Positions 15,373 to 24,186 of a DNA stretch of 64,000 bases are shown in pieces (the stretch's first letter is position 1; each line of letters begins with the position of its first letter). The notes beneath the pieces are model-generated. The model was not told where the DNA came from and did no database searches. It was given only the letters and a program-made list of their open reading frames with translations. The translations under genes and the position numbers were made by a program. Source of the DNA: Candidatus Poseidonia sp. (GTDB lineage: Archaea; Thermoplasmatota; Poseidoniia; Poseidoniales; Poseidoniaceae); contig JADHPT010000004.1 of assembly GCA_016778305.1 (NCBI GenBank), positions 57,311-121,310 of the forward strand, given 5' to 3'.

Positions 15373-17895
15373 TCAATTGGTACCTAATCCCTCGTTTGCT
15401 TTGAATATTTTTGTGCATGCTGGACATCGTACAGAACCGGCATACGATGCAGGTATTCGCAGACTTTGCTGACAATCAGGACATGAAACCTCAATTTTTC
15501 CATCCGCTTTAGATTCCGGTTTCGGAGATGGCTCTACCTGTTGGCTCTCCGGAACAGAGCTCTGGGAATCCAAGGATTCTCCTTCGACCTTGAATTTGTG
15601 CGAACAATCGGGACAACCCACACTGCCAGAATACGAGAGAGGTACTCGCAAGCGGCGATCGCATTCGGGGCAAGCGACTTCCTTCTTCTCATCATGTTCG
15701 CGAGGTGATGTCGACGGCGGTGATGATCGTTGCTTAACCGTCTTCGAAGGTTTTTCTTCAGGAGTCTCAGAGCGATAACGCAATCGTAACACGAGCGAAA
15801 TTCCTGCACCAGCGATGATGCCCCAAATCAAGGCCCCTATTGGCCAATTCATGCCAGTTTCTTCAGCAACCTGCCCTGAGGTAAAACTCGTTTGAGATGA
15901 AATAATCTGACCGTCAATTTGCCAGATTGCTTGAATGATGACGGTGCTACCCTTTGGCCAAACCACATCTACAGAGGAAGAGACGGCATCATCGCCATTC
16001 CAGGCAGGAGAGGTGATTGTTGCGAGTATGGAACCGTAACTGTCGACCAAACGGAGATCACCTTGTCCGCCCCCAACCGGTCCAGATTGAGCAAAATTCA
16101 CGGTAAGGGCCACTGAGTCCCCTTGAACTGGGCGAATTGGAGAGGTAACCTGGCCGATTTCTAGACGGTACTGAGTGTCACTATCAGGAATGGTCGAGGT
16201 CAGCGAAAGTGGACCTGGGCCAATGAGCCAATTCACTGCAGAGACTTGAATCACAACCTTTTCTGCGTCAATGTGTCCGAAACTGACCGCTTCATGACGA
16301 CTGCCTTGCTCAAGAGACATGACCTGTTCACGAATAAAAATCGTTGAATCGCTGGTCTCATAACCCATCTGAACCAACACTTCGCGAGATTTGCCTGCAT
16401 CAAGTGTCAATTGTGCGTCGAAGGTAACACCGTCTGTTGCGCTCCAGAAAAGATTCTCAAGTCCGATATAGACTGATTGTTGCATCGCAACATTGATCAG
16501 AACCGACCCGTTTGAAGGAGCACTTACCAAGCCGTTATCACTCTCAATCTTCCACTGTAACGGAATACTGCCTGTGGAGGTAAGGGTGAACGTGGCCGAG
16601 ATTTCTCCCGCAGAACCGTCTTCGAGATCGACCCAATCACCTTCGGATTTCACATCAGAGTGCTGCAAGACGAGGCGAACGCGCCCTGGCAAATCTCCTG
16701 TATTTCTCATCAAAAGATTGGCTTGAACACTATCGCCCTTATGCCAAGGACCGCCTGAAAGGGAAGGAGTGGTGGATCCCGCAGACTCAAAGGCTGCTGA
16801 GGGCATATCAACGGCAAGCAGGCTTGGAAGTATTGATGATGCATCCACCCTAGATTCGCTAACGTCACAACTCATGACGAGAGGTTTTGCAACCATGGTG
16901 AACGAGAAGTTTTGAGACGCCCCCGCTGAAATGCTGACAGACTGGTTGACGTGTAGGATACCATCGTGTTGGCACTGAACCGAACCTGAGAAACCAACCG
17001 TTCCGTTGTTCCAAAGTTGATAATTCAGCTGCAATTGGTCACCTGCATTGACTTCATTTGCATTTGATGTAATCTCGCCGTTCATTATTGGAAGAGGAGG
17101 AGGTTGAATCTGATAGGATCCATTGCGTTGATGGCCCTCGCGTGCATCTCCCAAAACTCCTGATAAATTGAGGCTCCAAGAAAATGTTCCCTCTATCAGT
17201 TGATTGACTGGTTCAAATATCGCTATGGTGGAAGACATTGCGTCGACAGAGAGGTTCTCAAGACGGAGCTCCTCTGAAACTCCACCATTCGAAAATGTAC
17301 CGTTTACATCGCCAATCCATGCCACATCACCTTCGTTCACAATTGGTGCAGAAATGCGAACAAAATCACCATCATGGAGTGTCAAGTTGCCGGTGGCAAC
17401 CCCCAACCCATCGAGACCTTCAGCCGTAATAGAGGCCGTCCCTGCAAGAGTTATTGAGAGGGGGCGCAAGCGTTGAACAATTCGAGAAATGCTTGTTTTG
17501 TGGGTTTGAGAATCTACGCCGGAATCACCCTCAAGCGATACTGAAATGTTACTGTAGCCATAACTCAAATTTTCCACGATTAAGGAGACATTGCGTTGTT
17601 CTGATGCAGAAAATGGACTGAGGGAAACTGTCGTATTGCTCATTTCAATGCCCTCCATTGATGAAACCGTGACCAATAAAGACGCGTTGGCTTGCCCGCC
17701 GTGAAGTTCATGAAGTTCTGCGGTAAATGTGAGAGTTTCATCGTTTACCTGTTGGTAATCGTAGAGGCCGAACGAGGCCTCATCAATCAAAACCGAGCCG
17801 CCGCTTGCCTGAACGACACTGGTAAGCGGGAGCAAGAACATGAGCGCCAGAACGAGGGCGGTTTGGGGCTTGTGCACCGATAAACTTGCCCCCAT
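15373..17895 (-). CDS. Large secreted beta-sandwich protein with TM helix and two cytoplasmic zinc ribbons
   Basis: 840 residues from ATG 17895 (in-frame GTG 17931 would add 12). An N-terminal signal sequence (about 12-33) is followed by roughly 640 residues of repeated beta-rich, N-glycosylation-like modules resembling CARDB/Ig-like surface domains. A TM helix lies at about 682-708. After a Pro/Ser/Lys-rich linker come two near-identical zinc-ribbon motifs: CPECDRRLRVP...GCPDCSHKFKV and CPDCQQSLRIP...RCPACTKIFKA. By topology they face the cytoplasm. The motif pair resembles the MJ0042-type CxxC ribbon found in signalling and membrane proteins. The dtxR-like gene follows 13 bases downstream, so a link between a surface protein and metal regulation is possible but unproven. 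Confidence 0.75.
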   Translation of the reverse strand: MGASLSVHKPQTALVLALMFLLPLTSVVQASGGSVLIDEASFGLYDYQQVNDETLTFTAELHELHGGQANASLLVTVSSMEGIEMSNTTVSLSPFSASEQRNVSLIVENLSYGYSNISVSLEGDSGVDSQTHKTSISRIVQRLRPLSITLAGTASITAEGLDGLGVATGNLTLHDGDFVRISAPIVNEGDVAWIGDVNGTFSNGGVSEELRLENLSVDAMSSTIAIFEPVNQLIEGTFSWSLNLSGVLGDAREGHQRNGSYQIQPPPLPIMNGEITSNANEVNAGDQLQLNYQLWNNGTVGFSGSVQCQHDGILHVNQSVSISAGASQNFSFTMVAKPLVMSCDVSESRVDASSILPSLLAVDMPSAAFESAGSTTPSLSGGPWHKGDSVQANLLMRNTGDLPGRVRLVLQHSDVKSEGDWVDLEDGSAGEISATFTLTSTGSIPLQWKIESDNGLVSAPSNGSVLINVAMQQSVYIGLENLFWSATDGVTFDAQLTLDAGKSREVLVQMGYETSDSTIFIREQVMSLEQGSRHEAVSFGHIDAEKVVIQVSAVNWLIGPGPLSLTSTIPDSDTQYRLEIGQVTSPIRPVQGDSVALTVNFAQSGPVGGGQGDLRLVDSYGSILATITSPAWNGDDAVSSSVDVVWPKGSTVIIQAIWQIDGQIISSQTSFTSGQVAEETGMNWPIGALIWGIIAGAGISLVLRLRYRSETPEEKPSKTVKQRSSPPSTSPREHDEKKEVACPECDRRLRVPLSYSGSVGCPDCSHKFKVEGESLDSQSSVPESQQVEPSPKPESKADGKIEVSCPDCQQSLRIPASYAGSVRCPACTKIFKANEGLGTN

Positions 17896-17987
17896 AGGAC
17901 TCCGTAGAAGTTTGGGGTTCTTCACCTTCACGCAGAAAGAATGCGGAAGGGGTTGTTTCTTTTACGTTGAGGTAATACCCGTAAACG

Positions 17988-18443
17988 ATGCAGGACAAGT
18001 CCTTGTTGGAGGTTTCACCCCACGAGTTACTGGACATCATCCTCACGAAGCGGGAAAAAGACGCTATTCACCTCCCAAAAGAAGAAAAAAAGCGGGATGA
18101 AGAGTTGACACGGGCATATAAAATGTATAATGAATCAAAAACCGCCCTCGCCCAACTCCTGGATTCCACATCCGGGACCGAAGCAGACCCCCTCAAAAGA
18201 TCACAAGCCGAGAACGTTATCGAAGAAAACGAAACGCATCGCAAACGGGTCATGTCCCGACTTTGGCGTGTGAGAAGTCATCTCAAAGAAACACTCGCAG
18301 CCATTGAATATTGGTCGGTCATGGATGAAGCGAAACTCACGACGCTGCTTGAGGGTGCGACTCGTGTCAATGAAGGAGGCCTGAGTACCTTCGCCATGAA
18401 TAAATCAGCATTGTCTGAACAAGGAGATGACAGTCATGCTTGA
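17988..18443 (+). CDS. Small helical protein of unknown function
   Basis: 151 residues from ATG 17988. Charged and strongly alpha-helical (KREKDAIHLPKEEKKRDEEL, RSQAENVIEENETHRKRVM, RLWRVRSHLKETLAAIE); probably a helical hairpin. No known family. Its stop lies inside the next gene (8-base overlap with ATG 18436), indicating translational coupling with the coiled-coil protein downstream. It is divergent from the secreted zinc-ribbon protein, with 92 bases between the starts. Confidence 0.6.
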   Translation: MQDKSLLEVSPHELLDIILTKREKDAIHLPKEEKKRDEELTRAYKMYNESKTALAQLLDSTSGTEADPLKRSQAENVIEENETHRKRVMSRLWRVRSHLKETLAAIEYWSVMDEAKLTTLLEGATRVNEGGLSTFAMNKSALSEQGDDSHA

Positions 18444-19251
18444 CGGGGATTTGTTCGCAGACCTTCGCACGTTGGAACGTTCCGAAATCCAATCGAACCT
18501 TCTCCATCACGAAAGAAGTCTCGTGGACATTGACGAACAATTAACCAAGAATCGAAATTTGACCTCATTCCGTTCATCGTGCATCAAATTCTGTGTGGGA
18601 AAGAGCGATGATGTACCGCCAAGTCCCGCAGAACATCAAGAGGATTTAGCACAAGCAACACTCTCAAAGCGAATTGAGTTCAATCAATTTATCCAGCAAC
18701 GTGACACACTCATGGAGAGAATTGTCTTACCAAAGTACAGAATCATACAGCGAATGTCTGTTGTCTACGAGAAACTCACACGGTCTCAAGGTACTACGAG
18801 ACTGACATTGAACCAAGAGATCACACTCTTTTCAGAATTTTTTGAATTACAAGCCATGCATGCACAACTTGACCCTATCGAAACTATTGAAAGGGAATTG
18901 GGAGCCCTTCATCGTCAGATCTCAGAAGATGTGAAGGCCATCAATAAAGCCGACAGAGATACTGCTAAAATCATCTCAGCCTTGGTTGAAAAACGCAAAC
19001 AAACGACGAGAGAAATAGGTCGCTTGAAAGCCTTTTTACGCTCGAAAAAACCCAAATCAAAGCCCGTTGATGCTGGCCAAGCGCGAAAGACCATCAGCCA
19101 AGGCGGTTCGATTTCATTGGAAGACTTGGGGGCCTTGCTTGACCACGGGGGGTTGTCGAACATTGAATCCACAAAGGAGCCCTCGCCAAAGAAAAAGAAA
19201 CAATCCGCAACTGCATCCACCAAAGCCACACGTGGTTCAAGGAATACATGA
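18436..19251 (+). CDS. Coiled-coil protein, second of three
   Basis: 271 residues. ATG 18436 is preferred over ATG 18427 because AAGGAG (18421-18426) is then nine bases upstream, a good ribosome-binding distance. Residues 1-210 are mostly long charged helices (LLHHERSLVDIDEQLTKNRN, IERELGALHRQISEDVKAIN, RKQTTREIGRLKAFL). The end has a short helical motif, SLEDLGALLDHGGLSN, and a basic tail PSPKKKKQSA. This layout (coil, short leucine-rich motif, Lys/Ser tail) resembles the proteins at 12063-13064 and 20207-21082. Coupled to the upstream small helical gene. Confidence 0.65.
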   Translation: MLDGDLFADLRTLERSEIQSNLLHHERSLVDIDEQLTKNRNLTSFRSSCIKFCVGKSDDVPPSPAEHQEDLAQATLSKRIEFNQFIQQRDTLMERIVLPKYRIIQRMSVVYEKLTRSQGTTRLTLNQEITLFSEFFELQAMHAQLDPIETIERELGALHRQISEDVKAINKADRDTAKIISALVEKRKQTTREIGRLKAFLRSKKPKSKPVDAGQARKTISQGGSISLEDLGALLDHGGLSNIESTKEPSPKKKKQSATASTKATRGSRNT

Positions 19252-19266
19252 GTCAAGGTGGGAATC

Positions 19267-19749
19267 ATGGCACACTTGCAATGGGTCAAAGGTACGGAAC
19301 CATTGAAGTTGACACCGCAACACTGTCAAGAAGTATTGACACTCTTCCTCAATGAGACTGGAGAAGTGTACAGTCCTGCTTCTGTCCGCCATTTACCGAT
19401 ACCCAGTTGGGGTGGCAACCTTATCCTCGTGGATCTTGAAGAGGCCGAACCAAGAACAATACGGGGTGTTCTTTGGGCAACGCCGTTCAAGGATGACATC
19501 GTCAGAATTGCTGCCTTTGTGATTGCTGCTGAGCACCAAAACAATGGATTTGGTGGACAAGCCTGGCGATTTTTTTCACAGGCTGCTATCGAAGGAGGGT
19601 ATCGGCATGTTCAACTTGAAGTCAAAGCAGACAACACGGCCGCTCAACGATTCTATCAACGACGCTCTCTTGAGATCAAAGTACCGCTTGAAGGCTACTA
19701 CCAGTCCGGACTTGGCTACATGATGCGAGGGCCTCTTGGCCTAGTGTAA
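19267..19749 (+). CDS. GNAT-family N-acetyltransferase
   Basis: Transfers an acetyl group from acetyl-CoA to an amine substrate. 160 residues from ATG 19267, with AAGGTGGG ending about five bases upstream as ribosome-binding site; the earlier in-frame GTG 19258 overlaps that site and is less likely. The acetyl-CoA-binding motif A is visible as IAAEHQNNGFGGQAWRFF (Q/RxxGxG/A type). The VKADNTAAQRFYQRR segment (motif B, 'N..A..FY...GF') follows, which is RimI-like. The substrate is unknown. It lies in the plus-strand run between two coiled-coil genes. Confidence 0.87.
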   Translation: MAHLQWVKGTEPLKLTPQHCQEVLTLFLNETGEVYSPASVRHLPIPSWGGNLILVDLEEAEPRTIRGVLWATPFKDDIVRIAAFVIAAEHQNNGFGGQAWRFFSQAAIEGGYRHVQLEVKADNTAAQRFYQRRSLEIKVPLEGYYQSGLGYMMRGPLGLV

Positions 19750-19787
19750 GAGCGAACGCTTATTCACCTCCGCCCTTACCTCAACGT

Positions 19788-20096
19788 GTGCTTGAACGCC
19801 TCATGAGACCCCTTGTAACTCTTGATGATGTCATCAGCCTCACCGTGTTTGAGCATGATGGTTTTGTGATCTATCGGAGTGATAACGATTCAGACCATGC
19901 ACCGCACCAACTCAGTCGCTGGATCGACTTGCTTTCCACGGTAGCCGACACAAGAATCTTGACCCTTGTTCTTGAAAAGGGACATATCATGCTTAGGAAA
20001 GAAAAGGGATTCAATGTTGTCATCAACCTTACTCGACAAGCGAATCTCGGTAGGGCTCGACAGACCTTGGAAGACTGTATCATTGAAATCAACTGA
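19788..20096 (+). CDS. Roadblock/LC7-like small protein
   Basis: About 102 residues from GTG 19788; ATG 19803 gives a 97-residue version. The pattern resembles the roadblock/LC7 (longin-like) fold: an N-terminal helix, then VISLTVFEHDGFVIYRSD as the paired strands with the '.G..i' turn, a helix (LSRWIDLLSTVADT), strands LTLVLEKGHIMLRK and FNVVINL, and a final helix with LGRARQTLEDCI. Such proteins commonly partner small GTPases or act as dimeric scaffolds. The assignment is by pattern only and moderately weak. Confidence 0.5.
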   Translation: MLERLMRPLVTLDDVISLTVFEHDGFVIYRSDNDSDHAPHQLSRWIDLLSTVADTRILTLVLEKGHIMLRKEKGFNVVINLTRQANLGRARQTLEDCIIEIN

Positions 20097-20206
20097 GGTG
20101 GCTCACTCCAAGATTGATTGCTTTGGGTCATCAAGGGTTAAATGGGGGTGGTCGGTGGCCCACATGCAATACGGTGGGAATCGTATGCGAACAGGTGCGA
20201 TGAAGA

Positions 20207-21082
20207 ATGGCAGAACTCAAAGATCTTCTTGATGAACGACGAAAAATGGTTGATAAAAAGGCCACACAACACCGTGAAATCCGAGACGATTGGAATGAGA
20301 AAACCAAACAATTCACCACCACAAGAAACGAACTCAACAACGAAGTTCGCGAACTCATCGTTCAAGTTAGGGAGCAACGCGATCTCCGAGACCAAATGAA
20401 CGAGATGGTTCGTCAGAAGAAGAAAGAACGCGATGGTGCCAATCAAGCCGTTCGTGATGCTAAGGATTCCATGCGGGAAAAACTTCCTGAGCAACCTCAA
20501 CAATTCGACCGCCGCGGTCGTCCAATCCGTCCCGATACCGTTCAATCACTGACTCGAACCATGGAACAATTGGAGCGAGAATTCGGAATGGGTAAGCACC
20601 AAGGAAAAAATGAGATCAAGTACTTCAAGAAAATGAAGGAATTGAGTGCCAAGCGAAAGCGCCTACAAGAACAGGAAAGTATCTCCGGTACTGCTGAAGG
20701 AAATAAAGAATTGAAAGCCGCCGTCGAACTTCAAGAAGCCTCACACAACGCTGTGAAAGAAGCTGCAGAAGCCGCTCAAAGTGCTCACGACCTCATGATT
20801 GAATGGAACTCGGAAGTTGACCGCCAACGTGAGAAGGCTGAGGCCGCCCACCGTAAGTTGCGTACTTCCAAGAAGGAAGCCGACAAAGAGCACAGCCTCT
20901 ACATCGTCTCCTTGCGTTGCCTCCACTCCATACAGGACATCTTGCGAGCCATGCGGGGCGCCAGTGCCGGTCAAGGACAACGTCCAACTGCCAGCAATGA
21001 AACACAAGACTTGATGGCCAAGTTGCTCTCCGGTGAAACGCTTTCAACCGATGAATTGATGCAACTTCAGAGGTTTGATTGA
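20207..21082 (+). CDS. Long coiled-coil protein (COG1340-like), third of three
   Basis: 291 residues from ATG 20207. Residues 1 to about 255 form an uninterrupted charged helix with COG1340-like segments (LLDERRKMVDKKATQHRE, VREQRDLRDQMNEMVRQKK, IKYFKKMKELSAKRKRLQEQ). A short break near 95-110 (QQFDRRGRPIRPD) may be a hinge. The C-terminus, DLMAKLLSGETLSTDELMQL, resembles the C-terminal element of the protein at 12063-13064. Function unknown; no enzymatic motif. Of the three it is the closest to canonical archaeal COG1340 proteins. Confidence 0.72.
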   Translation: MAELKDLLDERRKMVDKKATQHREIRDDWNEKTKQFTTTRNELNNEVRELIVQVREQRDLRDQMNEMVRQKKKERDGANQAVRDAKDSMREKLPEQPQQFDRRGRPIRPDTVQSLTRTMEQLEREFGMGKHQGKNEIKYFKKMKELSAKRKRLQEQESISGTAEGNKELKAAVELQEASHNAVKEAAEAAQSAHDLMIEWNSEVDRQREKAEAAHRKLRTSKKEADKEHSLYIVSLRCLHSIQDILRAMRGASAGQGQRPTASNETQDLMAKLLSGETLSTDELMQLQRFD

Positions 21083-21146
21083 ATTCTTGGTGGCGAACAC
21101 ATCAAAGACCTTCACAAATACCCAAAAAATCCGGAAGGTGTGTTGA

Positions 21147-22304
21147 GTGATTGCCAAGGATGAGATTGCAGCCATCGTTGAAGAGTATGATCGCCTGAAG
21201 TTGCGCATCGGCATGACTGCCTCCCACTCTGCCCTCGACATTTGTGACGGAGCAATTGAGGAAGGGTTTCCGACCGTTGCATACTGCAAAGAAGGACGAC
21301 ACAAAACCTATGCCAATTACTTCAAAGCCCACCGAAGTTCTTCGGGAAGAGTGTACCGAGGCATGGTCGACAAAGCAATCATCCTCGACTCGTTTAATGA
21401 CGTCATCAATCCAAACTTGCAAACGGAAATGCGAAAGCGAAACGTGATTTATATTCCAAACCGCTCCTTTACCTCCTATTCGAGCATCACCGATATTGAA
21501 GAAAAGTTCCGTGTACCCATGTTCGGTTCACGAAACATGCTTCGAATGGAAGAGCGAACTGAGCAGCAGGATTACTATTGGATTCTTGAGAAAGCAGGAT
21601 TGCCGTATCCCGAGAAAATTGACAGTCCAGAAGACATTGATTGTCTGGTCATCGTCAAACTTCATCACGCACAAAAGAAACTGGAACGTGGATTTTTCAC
21701 ATGTGCATCCTATCGGGAATACCAAGACAAATCAGCAGCACTCCTTGCAGAGGGTGTCATTGATCAGGCATCGCTTGATGGGGCTAGAATTGAACGCTAT
21801 GTTATCGGACCCGTCTTCAATTTGAATTTCTTTTACAGTCCACTGGCAGAGGAAGGAGAGAAACTTGAACTTCTTGGGGTTGATTGGCGCTTTGAATCAT
21901 CTCTTGACGGTCATGTTCGCCTCCCTGCACCTCAACAAATGACCATGCCTCTCCACCAGCAAATACCAGAAATGACCGTGGTTGGCCACAACACCGCAAC
22001 CATACGTGAATCGCTACTGGAGAAAGCATTCGAGCTTGGTGAAAAGTTCATTGAAGCCAGTAAGGAACATTACGACCCTGGCATTATCGGTCCATTTTGC
22101 CTTCAAACCTGTATTGACAAGGACATGAATTACTACATTTACGACGTCGCTCCTCGCTTAGGCGGAGGGACGAATGTGCATGTCAGCGTAGGTCACCCCT
22201 ACGGAAATGCAACCTGGCGTAAACCCATGTCAAGTGGCCGAAGAATCGCTATGGAATTAAGAATGGCTATCGAACAGGACCGCTTGCTCGAAGTGCTCAC
22301 GTGA
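21147..22304 (+). CDS. purP: 5-formaminoimidazole-4-carboxamide ribonucleotide synthetase (PurP)
   Basis: ATP- and formate-dependent formylation of AICAR to FAICAR, the archaeal replacement for the folate-dependent PurH step. ATP-grasp fold, 385 residues. Recognisable features: GMTASHSALDICDGAIEEG near the N-terminus, CKEGRHKTY, the PNRSFTSY segment, VPMFGSRNMLRMEER, RIERYVIGPVFNLNFFYS, the LLGVDWRFES segment and the C-terminal YDVAPRLGGGTNVHV metal/ATP-binding region. The start is GTG 21147: an in-frame TGA directly precedes it and GGAAGG lies about nine bases upstream. It overlaps the convergent gene at its 3' end by eight bases. Confidence 0.93.
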   Translation: MIAKDEIAAIVEEYDRLKLRIGMTASHSALDICDGAIEEGFPTVAYCKEGRHKTYANYFKAHRSSSGRVYRGMVDKAIILDSFNDVINPNLQTEMRKRNVIYIPNRSFTSYSSITDIEEKFRVPMFGSRNMLRMEERTEQQDYYWILEKAGLPYPEKIDSPEDIDCLVIVKLHHAQKKLERGFFTCASYREYQDKSAALLAEGVIDQASLDGARIERYVIGPVFNLNFFYSPLAEEGEKLELLGVDWRFESSLDGHVRLPAPQQMTMPLHQQIPEMTVVGHNTATIRESLLEKAFELGEKFIEASKEHYDPGIIGPFCLQTCIDKDMNYYIYDVAPRLGGGTNVHVSVGHPYGNATWRKPMSSGRRIAMELRMAIEQDRLLEVLT

Positions 22305-24126
22305 TTTCGAGGAAGGCTTCTTCGTCAACATCGTACCACGGGTTGATCCCAATGTCGCTGCTATCATAATGAGCAGTTGTTTCAACGAAGTAGTATGGAA
22401 GGTTTGATTTTTCACCCGAACCGAGGTAGTGGTCTCCACTGTAGTTCTCCACGTTTATCACCGCCCAAGCATGCCCCCCCCATTCGTCATCCTCTGATGC
22501 TTTGACCGTACCGAGCATCAATGCGGTATCATAACCTAGATGCTCTGCCAAACTGATGAATAAGACACTGGCATCCTCACAATCACCCGCTTCTTCCCAT
22601 AACATTTCAACTGGATACTTGGGGTATTCTGATTGATTGGCCAAACTGTCATCATCAAACATGTAGGGGATATCACCCACAAAGGCATGAATAAAACGTA
22701 TTACATCGATTGAACTTACATATCCCAAATCATTGGCCATCCGTTCAAGTTCTTCTGCAAGGGCCATCACGTTGGAATCGGTAGGGGTTGCGAAGGCAGC
22801 ATATTGTGGGATGATATCCTGATAGGATTCAGCAGTTGACCAATCGATGTAATGATTCATGGCACGATAACCGATATAGCTTTCATAATCCAAGGTCCAC
22901 ACCAATGAATGCATTTGCCCATCATAATCCCAGGTATATTGACGAACTGTTGACCCGAGGTTATCGAATGGTATGATTGAAAATTCCAACCTACCAGCGT
23001 CACCATCTCCCCCACCGTCTCCATCAGCGATGAATGTTTGATTGATGAATCCATCCTGACTGTCAAAGACGACCTGATATCCTTGATGTTCTTCTGATGG
23101 ATTCAAATCCAGTAAATCATCTGCAAATGGATCAGAATCGTAAGCCATTACCTCGATGAAATGGTATCGTACTCGCTCGTCTAAGTTGATGTGATAGCTA
23201 TGTGTCAATCGAAGAGTCTCACCGACTTGTACCTCTTCATAGCTGTTCAATACAGATGGAAGGCAGCCGTAGGATTGGTTGTTGACATTGACACAAAAGT
23301 AGATTTCTCCTTGGGAATCAAAGAGATCTACTGTTTCCAATAACGTGAAATTTTCAAGTCGCAAATACATAGCAGCATCTCGTCCATCGTTCAAGTCTTC
23401 ATCATCAGGAACGCCGTCATTATCATCGTCGAGGTCGCTGTTATCTCCGATTCCATCACCGTCTGCATCCGCCCATTCCGTACCATTGGTCGGAAATAAA
23501 TCAACTGAATCACCATACCCGTCATCATCAAGGTCACTCCATTCAAATGGATCGAAGGGAAATGCATCGCTGTTATCGCCCCAACCATCTCCGTCACTGT
23601 CCAACCATTCAGTGGAATCCAGAGGATAGGTATCATTGACATCCTCAACCCCATCGTTGTCGTCATCAATATCTTCCATCGCGTCTTCACAACCGTCTTG
23701 GTCATGATCGTTTTGAACATTGGATTCCCAATCAAGTACACCCTTTGGACAGGTATCAAGATCATCGGGGATACGGTCCTGATCGTCGTCTTCATCTTCG
23801 AATTCATCTGAACAACCGTCACCATCGTGATCACTGGTGGGACTCGATGACCAGCCGCCGATACCATTGGGGCATGCATCTTCAAAATTCTTGATTCCGT
23901 CTCCATCAAGGTCATTTGGGTCATCTTTGTCAACGTCAAACAACACGAAGAGGGAGGCAGAGCCTAGAAGAAGAAAACTAACTGAAAGAACCGCAATCAG
24001 TGGGACGATATTCGTTGATGCTTTGCTAGCCCTCTCGAGAGTCTGACTGGGATGGTTCGTTGCATGAAGTGATGTCTCATCTTTGGTAGGCTCCATACCA
24101 AAAGTGTAAAACTCGTCTTCAGCCAT
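22297..24126 (-). CDS. Membrane-anchored TSP3-repeat protein with transglutaminase-like domain
   Basis: 609 residues from ATG 24126 (GTG 24135 possible). An N-terminal TM segment (about 43-65) anchors the protein. Residues about 70-255 are TSP3-type calcium repeats (DxDGDGxxDxxD and DNDGV variants). Middle region: beta-rich. The C-terminal quarter is a transglutaminase/protease-like papain-fold domain: catalytic Cys in GDCEDASVLF, His in WGGHAWAVI and a following VETTAHYD segment for the third residue. Topology puts the catalytic domain outside. It could cross-link or cleave extracellular proteins; the family also has inactive members. It is convergent with purP (8-base overlap). Confidence 0.8.
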   Translation of the reverse strand: MAEDEFYTFGMEPTKDETSLHATNHPSQTLERASKASTNIVPLIAVLSVSFLLLGSASLFVLFDVDKDDPNDLDGDGIKNFEDACPNGIGGWSSSPTSDHDGDGCSDEFEDEDDDQDRIPDDLDTCPKGVLDWESNVQNDHDQDGCEDAMEDIDDDNDGVEDVNDTYPLDSTEWLDSDGDGWGDNSDAFPFDPFEWSDLDDDGYGDSVDLFPTNGTEWADADGDGIGDNSDLDDDNDGVPDDEDLNDGRDAAMYLRLENFTLLETVDLFDSQGEIYFCVNVNNQSYGCLPSVLNSYEEVQVGETLRLTHSYHINLDERVRYHFIEVMAYDSDPFADDLLDLNPSEEHQGYQVVFDSQDGFINQTFIADGDGGGDGDAGRLEFSIIPFDNLGSTVRQYTWDYDGQMHSLVWTLDYESYIGYRAMNHYIDWSTAESYQDIIPQYAAFATPTDSNVMALAEELERMANDLGYVSSIDVIRFIHAFVGDIPYMFDDDSLANQSEYPKYPVEMLWEEAGDCEDASVLFISLAEHLGYDTALMLGTVKASEDDEWGGHAWAVINVENYSGDHYLGSGEKSNLPYYFVETTAHYDSSDIGINPWYDVDEEAFLEIT

Positions 24127-24186
24127 CTCAATCACTAAGCGACCTAGAATGAACTGTTTAGGTTTATTCCCTCCACTGGGTATTCT

